DNA from: Symplocastrum torsivum CPER-KK1
Lineage (GTDB): Bacteria > Cyanobacteriota > Cyanobacteriia > Cyanobacteriales > Coleofasciculaceae
Direction of reading: 5' to 3'
Assembly (NCBI GenBank): GCA_019358875.1
Contig: JAHHIF010000046.1
Location: forward strand, 1 to 59,803
DNA: 59,803 nt
The position numbers and the translations under genes were made by a program. This document shows positions 7,919 through 16,113 of this stretch, one piece after another. Numbering within the stretch: the stretch's first letter is position 1; each line of letters begins with the position of its first letter. The notes below the pieces were generated by a model, which saw only the letters and a program-made list of their open reading frames with translations, made no database searches and was not told the DNA's origin.

Positions 7919-8221
7919 GTCAAGCTTATCAATCGCACATCCATTCAGGATGTCAAATACCGATAAGCCTCACTCACGGTATTAGAGAAATGGCTGTGAT
8001 GACGATATACCGTTAATCTGACTAATTCCGAAAATTCATGAGATAGAGAAAGCCAAAAATCGGCTTTTATTGAGAATAACCCCCCGATTCTTGCAACTCA
8101 TTGATAAGTGCGTAGCTGACTTATCACCGATTCATAGGTACAGTAAGGTACCCTCATCTAAGACAAGATGAGGTGTACCCCGTGAACAGAGTTGTTATGT
8201 AGCTGACCCCAATCATCGCAT
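7919..8221 (+). repeat. Inverted, diverged copy of the hemagglutinin leader
   Basis: Aligned block by block with the minus strand of 150-480, including CAAGCTTATCAATC, CAAATACCGATAA, AATGGCTGTGATGA, TATTGAGAATAACCCC, TTGATAAGT and TTATCACCGATTC. Homology stops near 8221 and no hemagglutinin start follows. The likely reading is a duplicated promoter/leader whose gene was lost and replaced by the foldback element and the desaturase operon, or a leader now serving that operon. Confidence 0.8.
8147..8178. promoter_or_regulatory. Hairpin in the leader copy
   Basis: Imperfect inverted repeat GGTACCCTCATCT / AAGATGAGGTGTACC around a short loop. It corresponds in position and arm sequence (CATCT/AGATG) to the hairpin at 220-239. 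Confidence 0.5.
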
Positions 8222-8280
8222 CCGTTCAGAAAAGCTGCCAATCAGGAAAGCTGCACATCGCTTTTGTTTAGATCTATAAG

Positions 8281-8408
8281 AATGGCACTAGGATAAGGAC
8301 GTTCGCACACCGCGAGTAGGATCGCTGTTCATTGTTGATCGCTCATTGGAGGAGCGCATAGACTATAAACAATGAACCACGGATTTGTCGTCTTAACTTA
8401 GTGCCATT
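8281..8408. mobile_element. MITE-like foldback element, 128 bp
   Basis: Ends are inverted: AATGGCACTAGGATAAGGAC at 8281-8300 against the complement of GTCTTAACTTAGTGCCATT ending at 8408, with a few mismatches. A second inverted pair lies inside, GTTCATTGTT (8327-8336) and AACAATGAAC (8368-8377), flanking a small GCTC/GAGC hairpin. There is no coding capacity. This fits a non-autonomous transposon remnant. It lies between the leader copy and the desaturase gene, so it could affect that operon's transcription. Confidence 0.65.
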
Positions 8409-8471
8409 TCACCACTTATAAAGAAACTACAGCGGACTTGCACTGTAGCTCCCTATCTTGTCGTTTCTCCT

Positions 8472-9482
8472 ATGCAGAACAACCAGCTCGCTGCTGCTTT
8501 GTCAGGAAATTTGCAGGTTGTACCCAAAGCGTCTTCCATTGACACTTTGGAAAAACCTAAAGTCAGTGCCGAACTCCTCACAGAGTTGCATTGCATTGCT
8601 CGCCACCACTATCGCTTGCTGACGTTCGTCATGTTCTATGCAGTTGCAGCTAGTACCGCCTTCTTGCTTGCTAAGGCAATCGCAACCCCCTGGTGTTATG
8701 TCGCGTGTCTACCACTGTATCTGCTAGCGGCGGCTTCCCTACATGGAATTAGTCTATTTACTCATGAAGGGGTACATGGCGTACTCTCGAATCACCTACA
8801 GTGGAACCGGATCTTGAGCATCCTGTGTGCGTTGCCAGTGCTGCAAAACTTCTCAGCCTACAAAGTCCTGCACCTGAAGCATCATAAGCATCTTGGTATA
8901 GAAGGCGACCCAGATCACTACAAGAACTATACCCAATGGAATGGGTTGGTTTTTGCCATGCACTGGGGACGGTTACTGATTGGCTATCCGGTGTATATCA
9001 TTGCCATTCCGATTCTGGGATTTCGACAGGGAAATGTAGTGGAGCGACTTGGGATTGCGATCGAGGTTGTCCTTCTTGGACTTATGGTAATCACAGTGCT
9101 ACTATCGCCTGTTCCCACAGCCTTCCTGATTCATGGCTGGCTGCTCCCGATGCTGTTGATCAACACGATGGTCAACATTCGCGGCATGAGTCAACATACT
9201 CTGCTTGAGCGCGAATCGGATTTGATTCGGGGTACGCGCACCATCGTGACAAATCCCGTCACTCGATTCTTCATGTGTAACGAGAACTATCACCTGGAAC
9301 ACCACTTGTATCCAGCAGTGCCTTGGTATAACCTCCCGCGTTTGCATCAGGAACTCAAGGAAGAGCTGGTGTTGCAGGGCGCACCCTACATTCCGTCCTA
9401 CTTCGCCTTCGTGCATGATTTTGTCATCGCCAGTTTTCGTCGGACTACAGTCGGTAGCGTCAAGCTGAAGGCTGAAGTGTAA
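8472..9482 (+). CDS. Membrane fatty acid desaturase/hydroxylase family protein
   Basis: 336 residues with hydrophobic segments near 50-70, 77-95, 165-182 and 190-215. The three histidine boxes of the membrane diiron family are present: HEGVH at 98-102, HLKHHKH at 134-140 and HLEHH near 280. These proteins use a diiron centre and O2 to desaturate or hydroxylate lipid chains at the membrane. Regiochemistry cannot be inferred. It is the first gene of a probable four-gene operon with a haem-oxygenase-like diiron protein, a BtaA-like transferase and a GNAT protein. The gap to the next gene is 201 bases and contains a short repeat, so an internal promoter there is possible. Confidence 0.85.
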   Translation: MQNNQLAAALSGNLQVVPKASSIDTLEKPKVSAELLTELHCIARHHYRLLTFVMFYAVAASTAFLLAKAIATPWCYVACLPLYLLAAASLHGISLFTHEGVHGVLSNHLQWNRILSILCALPVLQNFSAYKVLHLKHHKHLGIEGDPDHYKNYTQWNGLVFAMHWGRLLIGYPVYIIAIPILGFRQGNVVERLGIAIEVVLLGLMVITVLLSPVPTAFLIHGWLLPMLLINTMVNIRGMSQHTLLERESDLIRGTRTIVTNPVTRFFMCNENYHLEHHLYPAVPWYNLPRLHQELKEELVLQGAPYIPSYFAFVHDFVIASFRRTTVGSVKLKAEV

Positions 9483-9578
9483 TTGGATGTTTATTTGTCT
9501 TTCGTCTAAATAAATTTAGGGGCTTCTCGACAATTACTTAAAGTACTTTCATCCTTACTCGCTACGCGGCTAGCGCAC

Positions 9579-9598
9579 GCTACCGCTATCGCGGTAGC
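9579..9598. repeat. Short palindromic repeat between operon genes
   Basis: Perfect inverted repeat GCTACCGC-TATC-GCGGTAGC inside a tract rich in GCTATCGC and GCTACGC units (about 9560-9630). Tracts like this are common dispersed repeats in filamentous cyanobacteria. It may form an mRNA hairpin between the first and second operon genes. Confidence 0.55.
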
Positions 9599-9683
9599 AA
9601 CGTAGGGAGCGTCTGCTATCGCTATCGCTAACATCCTTCATACTTTTTGGTCACCACCGGTACCCGTTGAGAATAGACCACCT

Positions 9684-10418
9684 ATGCAAGCACTAGAAGA
9701 GAAATCCGTTATAACGACAAAAATTTCAACCACTCCTGAACTGACTTGGGAAGAATTGGCTACAATGCCAACATTGGAAGCCGCCGTGTTGCGGGTAGCA
9801 GAAGTTTACGATTTCCATCACCATCCTTACCTGATTTGGATGCAAACTGATTCCACATCCCGCGAAGCCTTTTGTCAGAGCCAACTGCCATTTCGATTTG
9901 CGGTGGAGTCGTTTTCGCAGGCACTTGCGGCAGTGCTGGCGCGGATACCACTGATGGAGGCACGGCTACCGTTGGCAGAAAACGTAGCAGAGGAACATGG
10001 ACATGGCGATCGCCTGCGTTCCCATAAGTATACGTTTGGTCAATATCTGCAATCGTTGGGTGCAACCGCCGCAGAACTGGAAACGCCCTGTATCACCCCA
10101 GTTCTAGCCTTCAACCAATCGATTCTGACCTACTGTCTATCCCAACCTGGAGAAGCCGGAGCCGCCTTGTTAGGTATCATTGAGTATCTTTATGTGGACA
10201 TCAGTGCGGCGATCGCTCGTACCGTAAATCATCGGGGCTGGGTGGCTCCCGGTAGCCAATCTCACTACGCCGTGCATGAAAAACTCGATACCGAACACGC
10301 TAGAGATTTGCTGATGCTAGCAGCACCTACCTGGAATGAGCCGCGTTCCCGTACCCAGGTTGTGCAAGGACTCGTTCTCGGCGCACACTATTTTTGGAGC
10401 CTGTACCGTGATTTGTAG
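9684..10418 (+). CDS. Haem-oxygenase-like diiron (HDO) family protein, DUF3865/UndA-like
   Basis: 244 residues, all-helical. The metal-ligand pattern of haem-oxygenase-like diiron oxidases can be laid out: E75 in FAVESF, H105 in VAEEHGHG, E167 in GIIEYLY, and H205 with acidic D202/E204 in HEKLDTEHARDLL (H194 and H198 also nearby). The order and spacing resemble UndA-type enzymes that cleave or oxidise fatty acids. The residues are my candidates, not proven ligands. The exact family name (DUF3865 or CADD-like) is from memory. It is soluble with no signal. The next gene's GTG start overlaps its last codons, indicating translational coupling to the DUF3419 protein. Confidence 0.75.
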   Translation: MQALEEKSVITTKISTTPELTWEELATMPTLEAAVLRVAEVYDFHHHPYLIWMQTDSTSREAFCQSQLPFRFAVESFSQALAAVLARIPLMEARLPLAENVAEEHGHGDRLRSHKYTFGQYLQSLGATAAELETPCITPVLAFNQSILTYCLSQPGEAGAALLGIIEYLYVDISAAIARTVNHRGWVAPGSQSHYAVHEKLDTEHARDLLMLAAPTWNEPRSRTQVVQGLVLGAHYFWSLYRDL

Positions 10419-11508
10419 CCCTTTGTCTGAGATTGCCTTTTCCCAGGCACGGGAAGACCCCAGGATTGAGTTACGGGTCATCGAGCAGTTAAAGGAGCGA
10501 CAGGGACATCCGTTGCGAGTCTTGCTGGTTGCCTCTGGGGGTTGTACGGCTCTGAGTTTGCTCGCTAGTCCAGCCGTGGCGCAGATTGAAGCGGTTGACC
10601 TGAACCTCGCCCAACTTCATTTAGTTGAGTTGCGACGACAAGCCTTGTTGCACTTGTCCCTAGATGAACAACTACGACTTATAGGAGCAGAGCTGAAGGC
10701 GAGTGAGACGGAGCGACTAAGGCTCTACGAACGAGTGCGCCTGCAACTTCCAGACACAACACAGGCATTTTGGGACGCACGGCAAGACCAAATCGCTTTT
10801 GGTGTGAATCGCGTGGGTCGCTTCGAGCAGCTGTTTCGGGAACTCTCCAGCCATTTTGCCACTATTGGGTTAGACCCACTTCGCTCTCCTACAACTGCCC
10901 TTCAGCCTCCTCGATGGCGAGATAGTTTTGAGACGGTATTCGAGCGCAGCAAACTGGCAGGAACATTTGGGGAAGCCGCCGTGAACTATTCGATGGATCG
11001 TAGTTTTGGGGAGCATTTCGCCGATGTATTTGCGATCGCCTTACAACAATTTGTTCCTACTGAAAATTACTTTGTCACTCAGGTATGGGGCGATTGCTAT
11101 ACCAGTGGAATGGATGGCGTTCCTATCTATCTGCAACAACCTGCCCAAACGTCCATTCACGCCTTGGGCACTGACCGACTGAGGCTACACCACGGTGCCT
11201 TTGCCGAGAAAATGCAGCAATTAGCCGAGTTTAGTAAGTTTGACCTGATCCAGTTTTCTAATATCTCCGACTGGATGCCCTTGTCTGCTCTGCATACCAT
11301 GCTAACGAGTGCAGTACACAGCTTGAAGCCGGGTGGTGCCTTGATTGGACGACGACTTAATGGCGATCATCATCTGGCGTCGGTCATGGCTGACCATCTT
11401 CTGGTCGATGACTCACTCAGTACCCAATTGCTGGCATCTGATCGCTCCTTTTTCTACCGGGAAGTTGTAGTTGGGTTTCGCCATGAAATTTCATCGGCTC
11501 TCGCCTGA
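10408..11508 (+). CDS. DUF3419 / BtaA-like aminocarboxypropyl transferase
   Basis: The frame is open from 10336, but the GTG at 10408 (overlapping the preceding stop by 11 bases) gives a 366-residue protein starting ICSPLSEIAFSQ, which fits the family better. DUF3419 proteins resemble BtaA, the enzyme that moves the 3-amino-3-carboxypropyl group of S-adenosylmethionine to diacylglycerol in betaine-lipid synthesis. The SAM-site strand and loop are visible as VLLVASGGCTALSLLA, followed by IEAVDLNLAQLHLVELRRQA. A second family block is FGVNRVGRFEQLFREL. The late segment FDLIQFSNISDWMPLSAL resembles the BtaA C-terminal domain. No BtaB-like N-methylase is next to it, so the product may not be an ordinary betaine lipid. 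Expected at the membrane surface. Confidence 0.75.
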   Translation: MICSPLSEIAFSQAREDPRIELRVIEQLKERQGHPLRVLLVASGGCTALSLLASPAVAQIEAVDLNLAQLHLVELRRQALLHLSLDEQLRLIGAELKASETERLRLYERVRLQLPDTTQAFWDARQDQIAFGVNRVGRFEQLFRELSSHFATIGLDPLRSPTTALQPPRWRDSFETVFERSKLAGTFGEAAVNYSMDRSFGEHFADVFAIALQQFVPTENYFVTQVWGDCYTSGMDGVPIYLQQPAQTSIHALGTDRLRLHHGAFAEKMQQLAEFSKFDLIQFSNISDWMPLSALHTMLTSAVHSLKPGGALIGRRLNGDHHLASVMADHLLVDDSLSTQLLASDRSFFYREVVVGFRHEISSALA

Positions 11509-12319
11509 AGAACGCCTGCATTTTCAGCCTGGAATTGTAGCGATCGAGCAAACCGCTACTTATCCCCTCGGTAATGATTTTTTCCAGTTGGATCATGGGA
11601 GCGATTACTTTGCTTTTTTTGATCGCCTCGGTGAAGTGAACTACTACGTGGTTCTAGATGGCGATAGCGCCGATCGCGTTGCAGCAGTCGGAGCCGGTGT
11701 GCTGCGCCAGATTCCTTACTATCAGGGTGAGGTCGTTCGTCCGGCTTGGTATCTGTGCGATTTGAAAGTTCATCCCGATTACCAGCACCAATATCTATCC
11801 CTGCGACTCTTGCGCTATGCCCTCAATTCGGACATGCTCCGTTGCGCTCGAAGCTACACCATCTCCATGAATCCAGGCGTTAGCAAAGCCTCCTTGCAGG
11901 AGAATCGCAGCCCCAACCGCCTAGTCCGCATTTTAGAACGGTTCGCTCCAATAAAGTTTCGTTGCACAACCACGTTAGGAATATATAGCCTAAATGCAGA
12001 AGATATGCACGTTCTGACACCTCTGCTCGTTGAACATCGAGGCACAATTTCTTATCTGTCACTTCAGGGAGTGAAAGATTTGAGACTTCAGAGTACTAAG
12101 CAAATCTTGCCACTGCTGCATGTCCAGTGGGGAGCTACGGCGGACAAGGGCATTTCAGAGCCGTTATCAGGATATGTGCATATGTTTTGTGTGCCAGAGA
12201 ACGACGATTTGGCATTGGCACTTGGCTCTCGAAGTATCTATCCGACGGCAAGCGCCAGCGTAGTTAGTCACGGCATGGATGAGAGCGATTGGCGCTTTAT
12301 CCTAACCAGTGATATATAA
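11483..12319 (+). CDS. GNAT-fold acyltransferase
   Basis: The ATG at 11483 (KFHRLSPEERLHF) overlaps the DUF3419 gene by 26 bases; an ATG 12 bases earlier is possible. The central segment (about residues 75-130) has YLCDLKVHPDYQHQYLSLRL, the beta4-alpha3 region of GNAT proteins where acyl-CoA is held, though the usual R/Q-x-x-G-x-G/A loop is degenerate (HQYLSL). 278 residues with an extra C-terminal half. In this operon it could N-acylate the amino group added by the BtaA-like enzyme; that is inference. It is the last gene, followed by a palindrome and the convergent HetZ relative. Confidence 0.65.
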   Translation: MKFHRLSPEERLHFQPGIVAIEQTATYPLGNDFFQLDHGSDYFAFFDRLGEVNYYVVLDGDSADRVAAVGAGVLRQIPYYQGEVVRPAWYLCDLKVHPDYQHQYLSLRLLRYALNSDMLRCARSYTISMNPGVSKASLQENRSPNRLVRILERFAPIKFRCTTTLGIYSLNAEDMHVLTPLLVEHRGTISYLSLQGVKDLRLQSTKQILPLLHVQWGATADKGISEPLSGYVHMFCVPENDDLALALGSRSIYPTASASVVSHGMDESDWRFILTSDI

Positions 12320-12381
12320 ACTACCGGCAGAGCGTACCCTCCCTATCGCTGAACCGAAAAAGCGATCGCATCCGAGCAGAA

Positions 12382-12397
12382 GCGACATTAATGTCGC
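12382..12397. terminator. Palindrome between convergent genes
   Basis: Perfect palindrome GCGACATTAATGTCGC in the 122-base gap between the GNAT gene and the convergent HetZ relative. It may stop transcription from both sides, although no T-run follows, so factor-independent termination is uncertain. Confidence 0.35.
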
Positions 12398-12441
12398 CGT
12401 TCGCCCCGCAACTAACCTCTATTACTTTATAAATCGGGGAA

Positions 12442-13677
12442 TTAAGCAGCGATTGAGTGGTTAATGCCTTTATTGGAACTCTCTTGTACCTTGTTGCGGA
12501 CAAGACTTGCCATCTCTAACAGCTCACTCCAGCGCTTTTGCACTTGTTTCGGTGTAATTTTCAGTGCTTTAGCAATCTCAAAATCGCTCTTGCTCGCCCG
12601 TTTGAGTGATAACAACTGCTGTTGAAGGGAGTCAAGTTGAGCGACAAATGCCTCCCACTGCAGCTCGGAAAGTCCCAACTTTTGGTCAAGGTCTGCACCT
12701 AGCCATTGGTGTACCAGTTGCCAGTGAGACGAATGAGCGAACTTTTCCACATGGTATTTAAAACGCTGTTGCAGATAATCCCGCGAACGTGGTGTTAAAC
12801 CCAAGATGTCGTCGATTTCTGGTGCACTCAAGTCTTGCAGCTTTAAAATTAAGTAATCCGCACAATCATTATGACCCTGAGACTCTAGGTATTGTACCAG
12901 CTCACCAATCACGCGCTCTCGCACAACCGCATCATGAGGGTCAATAGTATCAGCAACCAGACGCTCTCGTACCTGCTGCATCACAGGTGAGCGGTTTTGC
13001 ATCTGGGCTTCTTCACCTTTGGCAAACTCAGTTACCTGTTCAATGTCCATGACTGTATCGCTAGGTTGGCGTTTGGCAAAGCTTTTGGCTCTGAGTACCA
13101 GTAATTGCACAGCACCATAACGGGTCATCACTCGTCGTTTGGCGTATGCAAGAGTGAACCCCATGTATTCAGCGAGTTCGATTCTTGTACGCGGGGTGTA
13201 GTTGTCAGCTAAGTCATTTTCCCGCCTAAAGGCTTTGAGGGAATCGGCGTAAAAGTCTTGCAAGAAGTCTTCAATTAACAGGTGTCGAGCGGCGAAGCTT
13301 AACTGCGCTCTTTCAGGTGCCACCTGACGATATATCATCACGCTGAGGTGGCTGTGCAGTTCCACACGACCTTGCTTTGAACCCAACTTATAGTACTCAA
13401 TACACTTAGAGAGACGATGACGTGCCAAGGTTAACTCCCACGAATGGATGTCACCGCCGTTTTGGATGCGCTCACTCTTGGTACAAATCCGTTCAACTTC
13501 TACCACGATGCGGTTGATTACTGTTAGAGCACTGCTGGGTAAGGAACCAAGCTGAAGTATCAGTTCTTCTTTCAATCGCTCACTCAACGCCATTGTGTCA
13601 GTAACCGTAAGATTTTCCGGAGCGTTGTCGGTTGAGATAGAAGTTTGATGTAGGGAGTTGGTGGTAGTGGCGTTCAC
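12442..13677 (-). CDS. HetZ-related protein
   Basis: 411 residues, the size of HetZ (about 400). Conserved blocks include QGRVELHSHLSVMIYRQVAP, QLSFAARHLLIEDFLQDFYA, RTRIELAEYMGFT, NDCADYLILKLQDLSAPEID and ILGLTPRSRDYLQQRFKYH. The C-terminus (SKSDFEIAKALKITPKQVQK) is a helix-turn-helix-like segment. HetZ is a DNA-binding regulator of heterocyst differentiation; relatives also occur outside heterocyst formers, so a developmental role here is not implied. The frame begins with GTG at 13677 without a clear ribosome binding site; a downstream ATG at residue 29 (MALSERLKEEL) could be the true start. A 530-base divergent promoter region separates it from the light-harvesting-like gene. Confidence 0.85.
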   Translation of the reverse strand: MNATTTNSLHQTSISTDNAPENLTVTDTMALSERLKEELILQLGSLPSSALTVINRIVVEVERICTKSERIQNGGDIHSWELTLARHRLSKCIEYYKLGSKQGRVELHSHLSVMIYRQVAPERAQLSFAARHLLIEDFLQDFYADSLKAFRRENDLADNYTPRTRIELAEYMGFTLAYAKRRVMTRYGAVQLLVLRAKSFAKRQPSDTVMDIEQVTEFAKGEEAQMQNRSPVMQQVRERLVADTIDPHDAVVRERVIGELVQYLESQGHNDCADYLILKLQDLSAPEIDDILGLTPRSRDYLQQRFKYHVEKFAHSSHWQLVHQWLGADLDQKLGLSELQWEAFVAQLDSLQQQLLSLKRASKSDFEIAKALKITPKQVQKRWSELLEMASLVRNKVQESSNKGINHSIAA

Positions 13678-14209
13678 GGTAAAAGCTCGGCTCCTGGCTC
13701 GAATGACGGCGGTGATGACTCTTATAGAAGTTTGGTGTTGGGTTCACCGAAAGGAAGAGTCGTCAACAATTTGACTGTAAAGCGCAAGTGAGCGTCCGAG
13801 AGCTTGGCTTGTGCAGGCAAACCTTTATGGTTGTTTAACGGCTAATCGCCTTAGTTCGTTGACGGGAGTGTCGGCAACTCTTGAATGCATAGTGGAAAAG
13901 ATTTGAGCGATTTTTAGGAGTCTGAGTAGAGGTCGGTGTGCTGAGTCAGTCAGGAGTGGACAATCCACAAATTGGACTGGATGAATCAGTTGGCTGTTTC
14001 ATTTCAGCGGCATACCCCAAGGGAGATGAGTATTCCTTGAATTGCCGAGTACATTCACTACATTTGTCGTGAAGGTTTACCCCGTCAGTGAGAGATTTCA
14101 TATTGGAGAGAGAACCCAATCCATTAGCTCACCCCTTGCTTTTTTGTAAATAGTCAGTTACATTTATTTACATAAACCCCTAACACACCAGGGCAACGAG
14201 GAAAACGAC
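13678..14209. promoter_or_regulatory. Divergent promoter region, with inverted repeat at 14145-14172
   Basis: The 532 bases between the HetZ relative (minus) and the small light-harvesting-like gene (plus) hold no ORF I can support. Near the right end an inverted repeat TGTAAATA (14145-14152) / TATTTACA (14165-14172) lies about 40 bases before the small gene's ATG, preceded by a T-run. It could be an operator or part of the 5'-UTR. Confidence 0.5.
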
Positions 14210-14389
14210 ATGTTCACCACAGTTAACGAAGACGGTATCCTCAACAACTACGCTCCGAAAGTCGCTGTTTACACAGCCGAGTACCCAGCCGTATGGGAGC
14301 AGCGCCGCTACGCTCTACAAGGTGCGTTCGCTACTGTGTTCGTTGGCTTAATGATTGTGATCGCGTTTTCCGTTAGCTCTTTAGGCTAG
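14210..14389 (+). CDS. Ssl1498-family light-harvesting-like small membrane protein
   Basis: 59 residues starting MFTTVNEDGILNNYAPKVAV, then EYPAVWEQRRYALQG and one hydrophobic helix (ATVFVGLMIVIAFSVSS). The start TT-NEDG-LNNYA and the (Y)ALQGA segment before a single membrane span match, from memory, the Ssl1498 family of high-light-inducible-like proteins in thylakoids. It lacks the full ExxNGRxAM chlorophyll motif of classical Hlips. Preceded by GAGGAAAACGAC, an acceptable ribosome binding site, and followed by a strong terminator, so it is a single-gene unit. Plasmid carriage suggests a stress-accessory role. Confidence 0.75.
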   Translation: MFTTVNEDGILNNYAPKVAVYTAEYPAVWEQRRYALQGAFATVFVGLMIVIAFSVSSLG

Positions 14390-14452
14390 TTCCTCCAGAG
14401 GGAAACAGCCTGGACGGCATTCTTCGATGAATTATTCTTAATCTCCCTCCTA

Positions 14453-14480
14453 CCCCAGATAGTTACTGGGGTTTGTTTTT
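14453..14480 (+). terminator. Rho-independent terminator of the light-harvesting-like gene
   Basis: Stem CCCCAG (14453-14458) / CTGGGG (14466-14471) followed by TTTGTTTTT. It ends the unit starting at 14210. The remaining gap to 14704 shows no supported gene. Confidence 0.8.
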
Positions 14481-14704
14481 GAAGTCAATTCCAAAAAGCG
14501 TTTCTAAGGAGTACTTCAAGGAGTTTCCAATACCCTTCATTCAACAACAGCCGTTCACTGCACTTCTTCCTCGCGGCTTGGTCAGTGAAATGAGCGACAA
14601 CCCCGCCTTTCAAGAATCCAAGACAGTCCGGGCTAGCGAACACTTGTACTATTTTCCCTAAACGCAGTAAACTGACTCTGTATCATTCGCTTCACTTAAA
14701 ACCC

Positions 14705-15790
14705 GTGGTGCGCTCCTACAGAGTCTCGGCTAACCGAGTAGTTCCAACTACACAAGAAGATAAAAGAGCTTGGGCTTCCCAGATGTTTCAGCGGCAACCC
14801 GCTCTGCTGGAATTACCTCTGATTCTCGTCCCAGAGCCTCTTTTTGGGGAACCTGAAGAATTTATAAGACACTCGCCAGTTGTAGGAGCGGCATTAAACG
14901 AATGGATGGCAAAAGCCAAAGAAGAAGACTTGCGACTTTCAATTGAGCGACCATTGATTCCCACATCCGAGATATACATCCCTAACACTCCGATTGGAAG
15001 AAGATTTTTCAACATTGCCAAAGCCATCGGAGAAATTCCTTCTCTTGAAATCATCCCCACAAACCCGAATCAGGCTTACTGGCTCAAGACCCTGCATTAC
15101 TACTGGCAGGCAAAGGGAGTACTTTTTGCTTATAAGCTTTTGGGAGTGATTGCCAACCCAATCGAAGAACAAGGAGTTCTCTGGCGTTACTTACCAGAAA
15201 CGCTCCTCCTCGACCTGGACTTAGACACAAACATAGACTATTCTCACTTCAAATTGCTAGTTACGGGAGAGCCAGACATCAGAAACTGGGCAGCCGCACA
15301 AGGGATTCCCTACCGCTTCAATAACCCGATGGCACTCTTCCAGGAAACCCAAAAGCAGAGTTTTCTACTGCTTTGGCGAAGCGGTCCAATGAACTCAGAA
15401 CTCAATTGGCCCTCTAATGCACAACAAAGAGACAACATCTCTGCCCGGATACGGCTTCTGCAAAAGAACCCTTGGCTCTCAGGCACTCGCCTGAGACCGC
15501 CTTACCGACAGATGGAACAAGACTATCTTGACTTTTTGAAGAATGCCGGCTGGTACGGTTACTGGCTGTTGGACTTGCGAGAGTGCTTTGACGAAGAGCA
15601 ATTTGAGGAAACGCTTATCAGCCCTCTGTTCTTTGATTACATCAAGGCTTTGAAAGCTGCCAAAGAATTATATGTCTCGCAGTTCGAGTGGCGTGGGGGA
15701 CAACCTTATAAAACAAGGGCAACTAACAAGGTGCAACGAGTTGAAGGAGTCATAGACCCACTCGGCTATATTCACTGGGCCTGGGCTTAA
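14705..15790 (+). CDS. Protein of unknown function, 361 aa
   Basis: I do not recognise the family. The frame begins with GTG (second codon also GTG) and there is no clear ribosome binding site. The protein is soluble and rich in aromatic residues, with several proline-containing turns (LILVPEPLFGEPEEF, IYIPNTPIGRRFF) and a C-terminal WRGGQPYKTRATNKVQ segment. It has no signal peptide, membrane span, P-loop or zinc motif. Its codon use and composition look like neighbouring plasmid genes and it is full-length and unbroken, so it is probably real. It lies between the small light-harvesting-like gene and the XisF-like recombinase. Confidence 0.65.
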   Translation: MVRSYRVSANRVVPTTQEDKRAWASQMFQRQPALLELPLILVPEPLFGEPEEFIRHSPVVGAALNEWMAKAKEEDLRLSIERPLIPTSEIYIPNTPIGRRFFNIAKAIGEIPSLEIIPTNPNQAYWLKTLHYYWQAKGVLFAYKLLGVIANPIEEQGVLWRYLPETLLLDLDLDTNIDYSHFKLLVTGEPDIRNWAAAQGIPYRFNNPMALFQETQKQSFLLLWRSGPMNSELNWPSNAQQRDNISARIRLLQKNPWLSGTRLRPPYRQMEQDYLDFLKNAGWYGYWLLDLRECFDEEQFEETLISPLFFDYIKALKAAKELYVSQFEWRGGQPYKTRATNKVQRVEGVIDPLGYIHWAWA

Positions 15791-16023
15791 TATTTCTTAA
15801 CGTATTCAAAAAAACCGCTTGACCAACTGTTCGGGTTGGTAGTGTTTAGAGCAACAGGCAAATGTTGATAGATAGCTGTTGCTTTTGACCCGTTTGCTCC
15901 TCCAAAAAACACAATTAACTTGAGGATTTTTAAGACGCTAGTTCTTAAACAGAATCTCCAAAAAGTTAAGAACAATCACCTAACAAAAGAGAGATTTGTT
16001 GTGTCTTGTTCAAGAGTTTTTGC

Positions 16024-16095
16024 TGGGTATTTGTGCATCTCCACGCGGGAAAGGTGATGCACAAAAAGAGCTAAACTTATGTCAACAAATACCCA
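16024..16095. promoter_or_regulatory. Nested inverted repeats upstream of the serine recombinase
   Basis: An outer perfect pair TGGGTATTTGT (16024-16034) / ACAAATACCCA (16085-16095) encloses and partly overlaps an inner pair TTTGTGCATC (16030-16039) / GATGCACAAA (16056-16065). The recombinase ATG is 19 bases further on. This could be a recombination (att-like) site, an operator for self-regulation, or a 5'-UTR fold. The rest of 15791-16023 has no other clear feature. Confidence 0.5.
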
Positions 16096-16113
16096 ATACT
16101 TGAGGTTGAAATC

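Noticed and set aside
14473..14661. 62-codon frame after the light-harvesting-like gene
   Set aside because: Its start lies within the T-run of a clear terminator; no ribosome binding site and no known family.
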